From Stenotrophomonas maltophilia (GTDB lineage: Bacteria; Pseudomonadota; Gammaproteobacteria; Xanthomonadales; Xanthomonadaceae), in NCBI GenBank assembly GCA_002364755.1, contig DEZI01000025.1:24144-88143 (forward strand): a DNA stretch of 64,000 bases, in the 5' to 3' direction. The notes beneath the pieces are model-generated. The model had not been told where the DNA came from. It saw only the letters and a program-made list of their open reading frames with translations, and ran no database searches. The stretch's first letter is position 1; every line of letters begins with the position of its first letter. Positions 9,003-18,125 of the stretch are shown piece by piece. A program made the translations under genes and the position numbers.

Positions 9003-9431
9003 ATGGAAACGATGGAACTGCATCGCGGGCGCCTGATCGACCACGTGCAGCTGGTGGTGCGTGACCTGGCCGCCAGCCGCCGCTTCTACCAGGCTGTGTT
9101 CGATGCCATAGCCATCCCCATCGCCGGCGAAGGCCCGGATTATTTCTGGGCCGACGAACTGTTCATTTCCACCGCCAGCAGCGAAGCCGCCGCCGGCCAG
9201 CTGACCGGACGCCATCACCTGGCATTCCAGGCGCGTGATGCGGCCACGGTTGATGCCTTCCACGCTGCTGCACTGGCGGCGGGTGGCACCGACAACGGCG
9301 CGCCGGGCGAGCGGCCCTACCACCCGGGCTACTACGGCGCCTTCGTGCTCGACCCGGATGGCAACAACATCGAAGCGGTCTACCACGGCCCGGCGACCTA
9401 CAGCGCCGACTCGGTGACGGTCAGTTTCTGA
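9003..9431 (+). CDS. VOC family protein (glyoxalase/bleomycin-resistance fold)
   Basis: 142-aa single-domain vicinal-oxygen-chelate protein. It begins with the HVQLVVRDLAASRRFYQAVF beta-alpha motif and ends with FVLDPDGNNIEAVYH. His15 and Glu129 occupy metal-ligand positions, and the middle GRHHLAFQA block supplies another histidine. Related proteins include lactoylglutathione-lyase-like and fosfomycin/bleomycin resistance proteins; the reaction cannot be assigned. A strong GAGGAGG precedes the ATG. It follows gloA but is separated from it by a SMAG element. Confidence 0.85.
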   Translation: METMELHRGRLIDHVQLVVRDLAASRRFYQAVFDAIAIPIAGEGPDYFWADELFISTASSEAAAGQLTGRHHLAFQARDAATVDAFHAAALAAGGTDNGAPGERPYHPGYYGAFVLDPDGNNIEAVYHGPATYSADSVTVSF

Positions 9432-9449
9432 CTGCTGCGCTGCGCGCTC

Positions 9450-9531
9450 GCCGGGCATGGCCCGGCGCTACCAACGAATGAGTCGGGCGTGACCCGGCGC
9501 CATCAACGAAGCAGCCGGGCAATGCCCGGCT
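9450..9531. repeat. SMAG element plus GCCGGGC hairpin between convergent genes
   Basis: GCCGGGCATGGCCCGGCGCTAC at 9450-9471, a decayed copy (TCGGGCGTGACCCGGCGC) around 9483-9500, and the hairpin GCCGGGC-AAT-GCCCGGC at 9514-9530. The hairpin probably serves as a terminator for the two converging genes, although the T-tract is weak. Confidence 0.65.
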
Positions 9532-9553
9532 TCGTCCGTCCTGCACGGTCGCC

Positions 9554-9985
9554 TCAGTGGGCGGCCATGTAGATGTCCTGCAGCACAGCCTTTTCCAGCT
9601 CCAGCTCGCCCAGCAGGTTCTTCACGATATCGCCCAGGCTGAGGATGCCGACCAGCGTGTTGCCATCGGTGACCATAAGGTGGCGGCGACGCGAGTACGT
9701 CATCAGCGACATGGCCTGCTTCAGGGTGGCCTCCGGCGCGATACCTTCCAGGCCGGTGGTCGGCACGGTGGAGATCACCCGGCGGCCGGCCTGCGGGCCG
9801 TCGTCGGCCAGGCTGCGCACGATGTCCTTCTCGGAGATGATGCCGACCGGCACCCCGTCCTTGAGCACCACCAGGGCAGCGATTTTATTCGCGCTCATCT
9901 TGTGGGCGGCGGCACCGATGGTGTCTTCCGAATCGATGGTGATGACAGCTTCTTTCTTGGATTGCAGGAGTTCGCGGACGTTCAT
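9554..9985 (-). CDS. Two-CBS-domain protein
   Basis: 143-aa protein consisting of a tandem pair of CBS motifs. The first (about 1-60) carries DTIGAAAHKMSANKIAALVV and GIISEKDIVR; the second (about 70-130) carries TLKQAMSLMTYSRRRHLMV and GILSLGDIVK. Such stand-alone Bateman modules bind adenine nucleotides and regulate partners. No partner is encoded next door. It starts at an ATG with AGGAAACAAGA upstream. The long upstream frame is not supported. Confidence 0.9.
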   Translation of the reverse strand: MNVRELLQSKKEAVITIDSEDTIGAAAHKMSANKIAALVVLKDGVPVGIISEKDIVRSLADDGPQAGRRVISTVPTTGLEGIAPEATLKQAMSLMTYSRRRHLMVTDGNTLVGILSLGDIVKNLLGELELEKAVLQDIYMAAH

Positions 9986-10349
9986 TCTTGTTTCCTGGTG
10001 CAGGTCACTGAAGTCAAAAAGTGTGCTCTTCCGAATCGCCCCCTCCCCGGGAACAGACCTTTCAGCGCACGTCTGGCGCACGGTGCCGGCACGGGACTGC
10101 ATGGGCTGGCACGGTGCTGCAACGCGAACGAGGCCGGTGAGGGAAAACCCGCAGGGGCCTCGGACGATTCGATTCTACGACTGCCCCGCGCGGCCACTAC
10201 CGGCACCGATGGGACGCTTCGTCGTGGAACCTGTCGACGATTCCGAGAATCGCACCTGCGGCAAAACCGGCGCTGAATACAGCCTTTTCAAGCTGCTCAA
10301 GTTCGCACCCGCGCGGCCGACGCACGCGCAACCGCCCGACCGTGCAAAG
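9986..10349. other. Intergenic, 364 bp
   Basis: I see no convincing gene here. It separates the CBS gene from the pectinesterase, both on the minus strand, and should hold the CBS promoter. No clear -35/-10 pair, operator or terminator hairpin could be defined. Confidence 0.5.
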
Positions 10350-11309
10350 TCAGGGGAACGGTCGCCAGCTGCCGAGCACCGCCTCGGTGGTGTACTGCGC
10401 GGCCTCGTCACCGGAAAGGTGATACGACCACGCCACGCGTTCTTCCGGTGAGGCACCGGCACCGACGCTACCGAACTCGCCATAGTAAGTGGTACGTTCG
10501 GCATCGGGCTTGTCCCAGTTGTGCCAGCCGGCCTGCACGATGTGCGGGCCCAGGTTGGACTGCAGGAATACCGTGCGCGCGAAAGGCCGCCAGGGCCGGC
10601 CCAGATAAGCGGTGCCCACGCCTTCGCCGCGCAACAGCGCGCGGCGGAACACGTAACCGAAGCGCTGCCCTTCCGGCGTGGATGCCGCGGTGACCCAGCC
10701 CAGCGTGCCCTTGGACACGACGGTGCAGTCATCGAACAGCGCGGTGGCCGCACCGAAGATGAAGTCCACCGTGCCTTCGATGTAGCAGTCCTTGAAGTGC
10801 AGCACGCTGCCTTCGTGCGTGTACAGCGTGTCCTGGTTGCCAAGCAGGCGCACGTTGCGGAAGCCGCCGCGCGGCGGTGCGGCATACAGCGCCAGTGCCT
10901 GTCCGACGTTGCCGGCGGTATTCTCGATGGTCAGGTCTTCGGCGATGAACTCATCGCCATACACGTATACCGTGGCCGAGCCACTGGTGCGCATCGCCTT
11001 GCCGGTGGCCGGGTCGACCAGGTCGGCGTAGTTGTTCCAGCTGAGGATGGACGCGCCAGCGCCGGCGCCGCGCAAGGTCACCCGGGTCTTTTCCTTCGGC
11101 ACCTTCACCACGCCGCGGTACAGCCCTTCGCGCAGCACGATGACCTGGCGCGTGCGGTTGCCATCGGGCACCGCATCGATAGCCGCCTGCACGCTGCGGT
11201 AGTCACCGCTGCCATCGGCGGCCACCACCCAGTCGCGCGCGGCGGCGGGCAGTGCAGCCAGCACCAGCAGGCCGGCCAGGGGGAGGGAGAATCGGCGTAG
11301 CTGCGGCAT
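10350..11309 (-). CDS. Secreted pectinesterase (CE8)
   Basis: 319-aa pectin methylesterase with an N-terminal signal peptide (LAGLLVLAALPAAA, cleavage near residue 25) and a right-handed beta-helix. The family's catalytic residues are present: Gln137, Gln159/Asp160 (GNQDTLY), Asp182 (GTVDFIFG), and Arg238 with Trp240 (LGRPW). It de-esterifies homogalacturonan outside the cytoplasm. It lies 71 bp downstream of a TonB-dependent receptor on the same strand, so a pectin-uptake unit is likely. The start codon at 11309 begins the signal peptide; the longer frame overlaps the spacer. Confidence 0.93.
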   Translation of the reverse strand: MPQLRRFSLPLAGLLVLAALPAAARDWVVAADGSGDYRSVQAAIDAVPDGNRTRQVIVLREGLYRGVVKVPKEKTRVTLRGAGAGASILSWNNYADLVDPATGKAMRTSGSATVYVYGDEFIAEDLTIENTAGNVGQALALYAAPPRGGFRNVRLLGNQDTLYTHEGSVLHFKDCYIEGTVDFIFGAATALFDDCTVVSKGTLGWVTAASTPEGQRFGYVFRRALLRGEGVGTAYLGRPWRPFARTVFLQSNLGPHIVQAGWHNWDKPDAERTTYYGEFGSVGAGASPEERVAWSYHLSGDEAAQYTTEAVLGSWRPFP

Positions 11310-11380
11310 GCGGCGTCCTGCGGGCAAGAGGGACGAAGTGCGGCCGGCGTTGCGAGCCGGCCGCGATCCAGGGGCAACGA

Positions 11381-14125
11381 TCAGAACTTGTAGCGCAGGC
11401 CGAGCAGGAATTCGCGGCCGGTCTGGGTATAGGTCAGCGGCAGTTTCCACGCCGAGGTACCCACCCACTCGTTGCTGGTTTCATTGGTCAGGTTGATGCC
11501 TTCCAGGCTGATTTCCAGGTGGTCGTCGATCTTCCAGCTGATCGAGGCGTCCACGGTGTCCACCGCATCCATGCCGTGGAAGCTGAAGCCGGCCACGCTG
11601 GCCGGCACCTGGGTGTAGTAGCCATCACGATGGGTGTAGGACACGCGCGCGCCCAGCTGCTCGCCTTCGTAGAACAGCGTGCTGTTGTACGAGTTCTTCG
11701 ACAGCCCGGTCAGGTCGGTCTTCAGCGAGGCCGCACCGGTGGAGGTCAGGTACTGGATCTGCGAATCGACCCAGGTGTAGTTCAGCTGCAGGCCCAGGTT
11801 GCTCCAGCGCCCCGGCAGGAAGCTGAAGGGCTGCACGTAATTGAACTCGGCACCCTTGAGGTCGCCACCGGGCGTGTTCAACGGACGGGTGAAGGTGAAA
11901 TCCTCGTTCGGCGACACGCCGGTGCCGTCGAGCAGGCTGGCCGGCAGGCCACTGGCAGTGAACGGCATGACCGTGCTGGTGCCCTGCACGAAGCTTTCGA
12001 TGTCCTTGTGGAACAGCGCCAGGCCGAGCAGGCCACCTTCCTGGAAGTACCACTCCACGCCCAGGTCCAGCGTGCGTGCACGGATCGGGTCCAGGTTCGG
12101 GTTGCCGCCGTTGACGAAGCGGTGGCCGCTGGACAGGCTCAGCGTCGTGCCCGGGGTCAGCGAGGACAGGCCCGGGCGCGCCATCACCTTGGCCGCACCG
12201 AAGCGCAGCATCAGGTCCGGCGCAAGCTCGGCCACCAGGTTCAACGACGGCAGCGTATCGGTGTAGTCACGCGATACATGGGTCAGCACCATCGCGCCAT
12301 CCACCGTGGAATAACCGGTGGAGGACTGGGTGGTCTTGACCCGGCGCACGCCCACATTGCCCGAGACCGGCACGCTGCCAACATCGAAGCCGAACTCGCC
12401 CATCAGCCACGCGCCGCGGTCACGTTCTTCCACGCTGCGGCGGGTCGCGTTGCGTTCGTACAGCTGGTAGATGCCCTGCCCGCTGTAGATGCCCAGCAGC
12501 TGCGACAACGCGGCCAGGTCGGGTACGGCCCAGGCATCGGGCGAACCGGCCACGCCGCCCAGGCGGGCGATGTCCACCAATGCCGCCGGCACGGTGTAGC
12601 TGCCATCGGCGAAGGCCGGCACCACGGTTTCGCTCCGCCGGCGGTACTCGCTGGTGTCGAACGTGTAGTCCTTGGCGAGCAGGCCGCCCCGCAGGGTGAA
12701 CGCCGGGCCGAAGTTCCAGGTGAAATCCAGCGCGCCGTTGTCGAAGCTGTTGCTGGCGTACTGCGGGCGCAGGCGCACTTCGGCCAAGGTCCAGCCATTG
12801 GCGTCGGTGGGGTCGATGCCGTAGTTGAAGACCGGGTGGGTGACGCTGTTGCGGAAGTCATAGCTGTAGCCGGGCACATTGGCCTTGTCCATGATCAGCG
12901 TGGTCTGCACCGGATTGGCGTGCTCGGACTTGGAGTGGCCGACCAGCAGATTTACCTTGAATGCATCGCTGAAGCGGTGCTCGCCGCTCAACGACACCTG
13001 CTTGAATTCGGTGCTCCACTCATCGCGGCGCTGTTCCGAACGCACGCCGGCCCCATCGAACACGGCGTAGGTCAGCGCGTTGGAGGTGGGATCGATGTAG
13101 CCGTCGCGCAGCACCATGTTGTTCTTCTGCGCGGTGTAGGCGAACGAGATCGCCTCGATGTACTTCTCGCTGCGCACGGTATCGATCTTCGAGTACAGCG
13201 CGTCCAGCGCGAACTCGGTGTTGTCGCTCGGCTTCCACTGCAGCGCCGCGGTCACGCCCAGGCGCTTCTGGTCGTGTTCCAGCAGCGTGTAGCGCGGAAA
13301 ATACGGGTGCCACACGCCATCGGCCAGGCCGGCGGTGAACGGCGAGCTGGGGCTGAAGCCACCGTTGCTGCTGGCGCTGTACCAGCGGCCGGTGTTGCTG
13401 CCCTCCTCGCGCACCTTGCGTTCGGAATAGGCCACCGACAGCAGGCCACCGAAGCGCCCGTCGGCCCAGGTATCGGCGATCAGCGCAGCCGCACGCGGGC
13501 TGGCCTTCTCGGAAAGATCATTGAAGCTGCCCTGCCCGCTGGCCGCGAAGGTGAAGCCGTCGTAGTCGAACGGGCGCGCGGTGCGCAGGTCCACGGTGGC
13601 GCCCAGCGAGCCCTCTTCCACGTCGGCCGAGGCGGTCTTGCGCACGATCAGCTGCGAGAACAGGTCCGAGGCGAACACGTTGAAGTCGAAGCCACGGCTG
13701 CGGTTGGTGCCGCCGGACTGGTCGGAACCACCGACGGTGGTCAGCGCCTCAAGGCCGTTGATGCGCACGCGGGTGAAGTCCGGGCCGAGGCCACGCACGG
13801 AAATGTTGCGGCCTTCGCCGGCATCGCGGGTGATGGTCACGCCGGGGATGCGCTGCAGCGATTCGGCCAGGTTGAGATCGGGGAAATTGGCGATGTCCTC
13901 GGCGACGATCGCATCGACCATGCCCTTTTCCGAGCGCTTGATGTCCAGCGCCTTTTCCACGCTGGCGCGATAGCCGGTCACCGTCACCGCATCCAGTTCG
14001 GTGGGGTTGGCCGCAGTGGCCTCCTGGGCGGCAGCCGGGGCGGCCAGGGCCAGCAACACCGCACTGGCCAGCGCGCTGGCGGCAAAGGTAACCGGTGTCT
14101 TTTTGCGATTCAGCCTGTGCGTCAT
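11381..14125 (-). CDS. TonB-dependent receptor, carbohydrate-type
   Basis: 914-aa outer-membrane receptor. It has a signal peptide to about residue 30 (AAPAAAQ). A TonB-box-like segment (LDAVTVTGYR) follows, with a plug starting at KALDIKRSEKGMVDAIVAEDI that carries the LAESLQRIPGVTI and NISVRGLGPDFTRVRING blocks. A 22-strand barrel ends in LLGLRYKF with the terminal Phe. This plug signature is typical of the large xanthomonad receptor family used for plant polysaccharides. AAGGGA lies upstream of the ATG at 14125. The pectinesterase directly downstream suggests a methylated or de-esterified oligogalacturonate ligand, by inference. Confidence 0.9.
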   Translation of the reverse strand: MTHRLNRKKTPVTFAASALASAVLLALAAPAAAQEATAANPTELDAVTVTGYRASVEKALDIKRSEKGMVDAIVAEDIANFPDLNLAESLQRIPGVTITRDAGEGRNISVRGLGPDFTRVRINGLEALTTVGGSDQSGGTNRSRGFDFNVFASDLFSQLIVRKTASADVEEGSLGATVDLRTARPFDYDGFTFAASGQGSFNDLSEKASPRAAALIADTWADGRFGGLLSVAYSERKVREEGSNTGRWYSASSNGGFSPSSPFTAGLADGVWHPYFPRYTLLEHDQKRLGVTAALQWKPSDNTEFALDALYSKIDTVRSEKYIEAISFAYTAQKNNMVLRDGYIDPTSNALTYAVFDGAGVRSEQRRDEWSTEFKQVSLSGEHRFSDAFKVNLLVGHSKSEHANPVQTTLIMDKANVPGYSYDFRNSVTHPVFNYGIDPTDANGWTLAEVRLRPQYASNSFDNGALDFTWNFGPAFTLRGGLLAKDYTFDTSEYRRRSETVVPAFADGSYTVPAALVDIARLGGVAGSPDAWAVPDLAALSQLLGIYSGQGIYQLYERNATRRSVEERDRGAWLMGEFGFDVGSVPVSGNVGVRRVKTTQSSTGYSTVDGAMVLTHVSRDYTDTLPSLNLVAELAPDLMLRFGAAKVMARPGLSSLTPGTTLSLSSGHRFVNGGNPNLDPIRARTLDLGVEWYFQEGGLLGLALFHKDIESFVQGTSTVMPFTASGLPASLLDGTGVSPNEDFTFTRPLNTPGGDLKGAEFNYVQPFSFLPGRWSNLGLQLNYTWVDSQIQYLTSTGAASLKTDLTGLSKNSYNSTLFYEGEQLGARVSYTHRDGYYTQVPASVAGFSFHGMDAVDTVDASISWKIDDHLEISLEGINLTNETSNEWVGTSAWKLPLTYTQTGREFLLGLRYKF

Positions 14126-14315
14126 GAAAATCCCTTGCAATCACTGCTACTGGCGGTCGAGGGTGTCCATCAAGAGATGACACCGGGGGACACGAAACGT
14201 AGCAGCGTCATGGAACTGACACATCATGCGGTGCAGCAAGACAGCAGCAGGCACCCGCAAGTGACTGCCCGCAAAGGGAAGTCGAGCCCCGCCCGGCAAG
14301 CCGCCAGGCGGAGGC

Positions 14316-15266
14316 TCAGGCCGTGTGTGCGGCCGGCGGCACCGGGGGCGGCAACGGCCGCGCGCGGGTCGCCCACCAGCACAGCAGCGAGCCTGCGGTC
14401 ACGCAGGCCACGCCCTGCACGAAGCCCATGCCCGGGTGCAGCGACAACCACACGCTGCTCCACAGCACCGACAGCACCGGGGCGAAGTAGGAGAAGATCG
14501 CCATCGAGGTGACGTTGCCGTGCTGCAGCCCATGGTTCCAGCACGAATAGGCGGTGGCGGTGAGCAGGCCGAACACGGCCACCTGGGCCAGCCCGCCCCA
14601 GTGCAGGTGCAGCGGCGGCGCATCGCCCAGCGCGTACTTCAGCCACAGCACCGCGGCGGTGGCGATCATGAACAACGGCACCGCGTTGCGCGAACCGCCG
14701 ATGCGCTTGGTCACCAGCGAGTAGGTGGCCCACATGCAGGAGCCGCCCAGCGCCAGGGCATAGGCCAGCGGGTTGCTGCGCAGGTTGGCCAGCAGCATTG
14801 CCGGCGACCACGCGCCTTCGCCGGTGATGACCAGCACCACGCCCAGCAGGCACAGCACGGTGGCCGGCGGCAGCAGCCAGTTGCCGCGCTGCATGCGGGT
14901 GAGCACGGTCAGCAGCACCGTCAGGCACGGCCACAGGTAGTTGATCATCACCAGTTCCAGCGCCTGCCCACGGTGGTGGGCCAGGCCGATGGACAGCGAC
15001 AGCGAGATCTCGGTGCCGATGAACAACGCACCGCCGATCAGCAGGTAGCGTCGCGGCAGCTGCGAGGGTCGCGCCACGCCCAGGATGAGCGCCGAGAACA
15101 CGGCGGCGGCAGTGAAGATCAGTGCGGCGCCACCAACGGCACCGAAGATCTCGCTGATCGTGCGCAGCATGCCCAGGGTCGGGCTCCACAGCAGCACGGC
15201 GCTGGCGCCGATGAGGGTCGGAAGATGGGGTAACGCGGAGGCGCGCAGGGCGCGGAAGCCGTACAT
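14316..15266 (-). CDS. DMT-superfamily exporter, YddG-like (aromatic amino acids)
   Basis: About 316-aa inner-membrane transporter with ten predicted hydrophobic helices and two EamA repeats. The sequence follows E. coli YddG closely: LIGASAVLLWS, VGGAALIFT, NYLWPCLTVL, GGSCMWATYSLVTKR, GLQHGNVTSMAIFSYFAPVLS and a terminal GSLLCWWATR. YddG exports aromatic and other neutral amino acids, so the same role is inferred. The start is uncertain: ATG 15266 gives a YddG-length protein, and ATG 15290 adds eight residues. Neither has a good ribosome-binding site. Confidence 0.85.
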   Translation of the reverse strand: MYGFRALRASALPHLPTLIGASAVLLWSPTLGMLRTISEIFGAVGGAALIFTAAAVFSALILGVARPSQLPRRYLLIGGALFIGTEISLSLSIGLAHHRGQALELVMINYLWPCLTVLLTVLTRMQRGNWLLPPATVLCLLGVVLVITGEGAWSPAMLLANLRSNPLAYALALGGSCMWATYSLVTKRIGGSRNAVPLFMIATAAVLWLKYALGDAPPLHLHWGGLAQVAVFGLLTATAYSCWNHGLQHGNVTSMAIFSYFAPVLSVLWSSVWLSLHPGMGFVQGVACVTAGSLLCWWATRARPLPPPVPPAAHTA

Positions 15267-15521
15267 GGGGGCGACGACAACAAAGGGCATTCGGTTGAAA
15301 GGCACGCGCAGCGATGCGCCCGGCCCCGACAGCGGGACAGGCAGGTCATGCGGACGCGTGGGTCCTGGGGAGTACGCTGGTCCGTAGCGTCGTCCCCGGA
15401 ACGCCCCGGCACTGTGCGTTGCAGGGGGGTACGACGGGAGGCGGGATACAGCAGCCGACTGGCCGAAGCGGATTGTACGCTTTCGATGCTGCGCCGCAAT
15501 ATCGTCCTGTTCAAGCACTCA

Positions 15522-15554
15522 CCTTTGCGTAAAATTCCCGCCCCCACGCAAAGG
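15522..15554 (+). promoter_or_regulatory. Inverted repeat overlapping the ribosome-binding site
   Basis: CCTTTGCGT at 15522-15530 is perfectly repeated as ACGCAAAGG at 15546-15554 with a 15-base loop. The right arm contains most of the AAGGA used by the gene starting at 15565, so a transcript including both arms would hide its ribosome-binding site. A TAAAAT at 15530-15535 could instead be a -10 box, which would make the arms a DNA operator. Confidence 0.45.
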
Positions 15555-15564
15555 AATGACTGTC

Positions 15565-16038
15565 ATGACATTGACCCCCACCCGGATGTTCGCCCCGATT
15601 TTCGCTGCCCTGCTGGCCGCACCCATGGCGCATGCCGCAACGACCATCGACGCAGCGCAGTGGCAGAAGCTGGCACCCACGCTGCAGGCTGCACTGGAAT
15701 GCCGCGCGGACCCGGATGCCGCAGCCAAGGCCCTGGCCGGCCTGTCGGTCAACCTGGATGGCACCGACGAACCGATCAAGCCGCCGGTGCCGTTCACCGT
15801 GTTCGGGCTACAGGTCCGCTCGTTCTCGGTCTACATCGATCCCGACGGTGACCTGGGCGCCAGCTACACCAGCAAGCTCTCTGCCAATGCCGCGGCGGTG
15901 CGCAACGCCTCCAAGCTGGGCAGGAAGCCCGAGCGCGATACCAGCATGGGTGTGCTGTCGATCGCCCAGGATGGATCGGCACAGCTGACCTGCCTGGTGT
16001 ATGGCGCCTACGACGAGCGCGACTACCAGGAACCGTAA
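15565..16038 (+). CDS. Exported hypothetical protein, 157 aa
   Basis: No recognised domain. A Sec signal peptide (FAPIFAALLAAPMAHA) should be cleaved near residue 24. The mature protein has two cysteines (ALECRAD and LTCLVYG) that could form a disulfide, and otherwise beta-rich segments such as FTVFGLQVRSFSVYID. The periplasm is its likely site. The ATG at 15565 was preferred over one at 15556 because AAGGA abuts the earlier codon and is correctly spaced only for the later one. The inverted repeat at the ribosome-binding site may control translation. Function unknown. Confidence 0.75.
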   Translation: MTLTPTRMFAPIFAALLAAPMAHAATTIDAAQWQKLAPTLQAALECRADPDAAAKALAGLSVNLDGTDEPIKPPVPFTVFGLQVRSFSVYIDPDGDLGASYTSKLSANAAAVRNASKLGRKPERDTSMGVLSIAQDGSAQLTCLVYGAYDERDYQEP

Positions 16039-16077
16039 GCGACCTGTGGAGTGCGCGACAGCCCTGTTACGGCAGGG

Positions 16078-18027
16078 CTAGCGCGCGCTACCCTCCACAT
16101 ACGGGCGCGACTGCAGGATCAGTACCTCATCGCCGACCACGGCCCATTCGACGTCCTGGTCGGCACCGCCCAGCGCCTGCCGGGTACGGCTACCGATACG
16201 CGCCAACCGTGCGATCAGTGCATCGGTCAGCACCTGCCGCGAACCGGTGATCGGCACCTCCCGCACACCGCCACCCGCACGCGCCACCAGTTGGCTGTCT
16301 TCGGCCGAACGGCTCAGCACCTGGACTGCCTTCGACCACGACGAGTACATCACCTGTTCGGCCTGGCGCTTGCCTTCCACCACGCGGATGCCCAGCCCAC
16401 GCTTGGCCGAGATGTAGGTGACGTGGCGGCGTGCGGCATCGAAGGGATCGCGGGTGATCATCACCCCGGAGCTGTCCGACGGCGCGGCCACCTGCACCAG
16501 CACGGCCATCGCCACCGCATCCTGCGGCAGTCCCGCCGCCGTGCGCGCTTCGTAGGCCTCGAAGTTGTAGACCGACGCCCAGACCGTCTGCACCGCTTTG
16601 GCGACCGCCTCCATGCGGGTCACGTTGGGCACCGTGGTGTACAGCCCGGCCCCGCTGAAACCCGGCAGATCCTCGGCGTTGGACGAGCTGCGCACGAACA
16701 CCGGCGCGCGCTTCAACTGGTCGCGCCACTGGCGTTCCAGCGTACGCACGAAGGCGGCATCGGCGGGCGCGCTCTCGATCTGCGCGCGCAGCGACGCCAG
16801 TGCATCACGGCGCACCGCCGGATCGCTGTTGAACCCCGGCCGCTGCTGCAGTTCGCGCAGACGTTGCGGCACCTGCAGCCGCTGCTGCATGGCCTGGTAC
16901 TGCGAGAACGGAATGCAGAAGCCATCGGGCACCCGTACTGCCGGTGGCAGCACCGCCCGCAGCGTGCCGAGGTTGGCCGCCTTCACCCCGCAGTACGTGC
17001 TGTCACGCGCACGCAGCGCCTGCAGCGGCTTCAGCGCCACCACGGCGAGGTCCGGGCGCGGCAGGCTGCGCTGCACAGGGCGTGCGGCAGTGGCAGAGGG
17101 CGTGCGTGCCGGCCGCGCCAGCGGGGTCACCCGGTAGTCGCTGCCAGTCACCTCCAGCGCCACCCAGCGCCCGTCGTACTGGCGCAGCGCGTCCTGCGCA
17201 TCGCGCACGTAGACGTTGGGAATGCCCCAGCCTTTGGCCAGCAGGTTGACGTGCGACAGCAGGGTCGACGGCCGCTGCGTCACCAGCCCGGCGACTGGCG
17301 CCAGCGCGATCGGCACCTCATCCAGCACCGGGATATCGCGCGGCGACAGCGTGGCCAGCTGCGCCTCCGTGCGGACGATGCGCAGGCGCCCCTCCGCCTG
17401 CCCGGTATTCAGCGGCAGGAAGCGCTGCTCACGCAGCAGGGCCTCCTGGCTGACGTAGGCCAGCTTCATCTCGCCCGCCAGCTGCTCATGCGCAGTGGAA
17501 TTGGTCTTGAAGCGGATGGGATCGGCGAACGAGGCGCGCAGCACTGCATCGGCCTCGCGCAACAGCGGCGCGGTCAGCTGGTCGCCTTCCCAGAATTCAT
17601 AGGTGTATCCCGGCAGATCCCGCTGCCAGGCCACGGTGCCGAACAGGAGGCGCCGCTGCGGGTCACGGTACTGCGCGTTCAACGTGGCCTTGTCCATCGA
17701 GCGCAGCAGCCGCTGCTGGCGCACGAACTGCTCGTGCAGACCGTGGCGGCGCGTGTTGACGTAGTAGATGCGCCCGTTCTCGCGCCGGTCGATGACGAAG
17801 ATCAGATGCGGCATTTCCAGCGCCGTGCCGGCGTTGTAGACGCGGGCCATCTGCATGAACTGTGCGCGGCTGTCGATGCGCGGAAGATAGTCCGGCCCTT
17901 CGGCCGGCTGCTGTGCCGCGTCAGGGCGATGCTCATACGCCGAGGGCTTGCGTGCGGTCTGTGCCAGCGCGGGTGTGGCGCAGGCCAGCAGCAACAGCAG
18001 GGTCGCGCGGTGCCAGAGGGTGTTCAT
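16078..18027 (-). CDS. Exported PEP/pyruvate-binding (dikinase-like) protein
   Basis: 649-aa protein with a signal peptide (LLLLACATPALAQ). An unassigned N-terminal domain spans about 40-230. A phosphohistidine-type domain has His259 in LLSHVNLLAKGWGIPNV. A C-terminal PPDK-type ATP-grasp spans about 344-645, with YCGVKAANLG, FVRSSSNAEDLPGFSGAGLY (Arg446), AMAVLVQ and the closing ILQSRPY. The order His-domain then ATP-grasp, and the SNAEDL...GAGLY wording, resemble plant glucan and phosphoglucan water dikinases rather than PpsA or PpdK. An exported protein of this class would act where ATP is scarce, so its activity is unclear. Confidence 0.8.
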   Translation of the reverse strand: MNTLWHRATLLLLLACATPALAQTARKPSAYEHRPDAAQQPAEGPDYLPRIDSRAQFMQMARVYNAGTALEMPHLIFVIDRRENGRIYYVNTRRHGLHEQFVRQQRLLRSMDKATLNAQYRDPQRRLLFGTVAWQRDLPGYTYEFWEGDQLTAPLLREADAVLRASFADPIRFKTNSTAHEQLAGEMKLAYVSQEALLREQRFLPLNTGQAEGRLRIVRTEAQLATLSPRDIPVLDEVPIALAPVAGLVTQRPSTLLSHVNLLAKGWGIPNVYVRDAQDALRQYDGRWVALEVTGSDYRVTPLARPARTPSATAARPVQRSLPRPDLAVVALKPLQALRARDSTYCGVKAANLGTLRAVLPPAVRVPDGFCIPFSQYQAMQQRLQVPQRLRELQQRPGFNSDPAVRRDALASLRAQIESAPADAAFVRTLERQWRDQLKRAPVFVRSSSNAEDLPGFSGAGLYTTVPNVTRMEAVAKAVQTVWASVYNFEAYEARTAAGLPQDAVAMAVLVQVAAPSDSSGVMITRDPFDAARRHVTYISAKRGLGIRVVEGKRQAEQVMYSSWSKAVQVLSRSAEDSQLVARAGGGVREVPITGSRQVLTDALIARLARIGSRTRQALGGADQDVEWAVVGDEVLILQSRPYVEGSAR

Positions 18028-18125
18028 ACGGAATCGATCCTTGATGCCGCTACGGAGACAGCAGGGTACGCGGTCCGGTGGCGATGGCCCATCAGCCATC
18101 GCCACCTCGAAACGGCCCGCCTACC

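Noticed and set aside
11252..14512. 1086-codon plus-strand frame opposite the TonB receptor
   Set aside because: Antisense shadow; the minus-strand frame has signal peptide, plug and barrel motifs.
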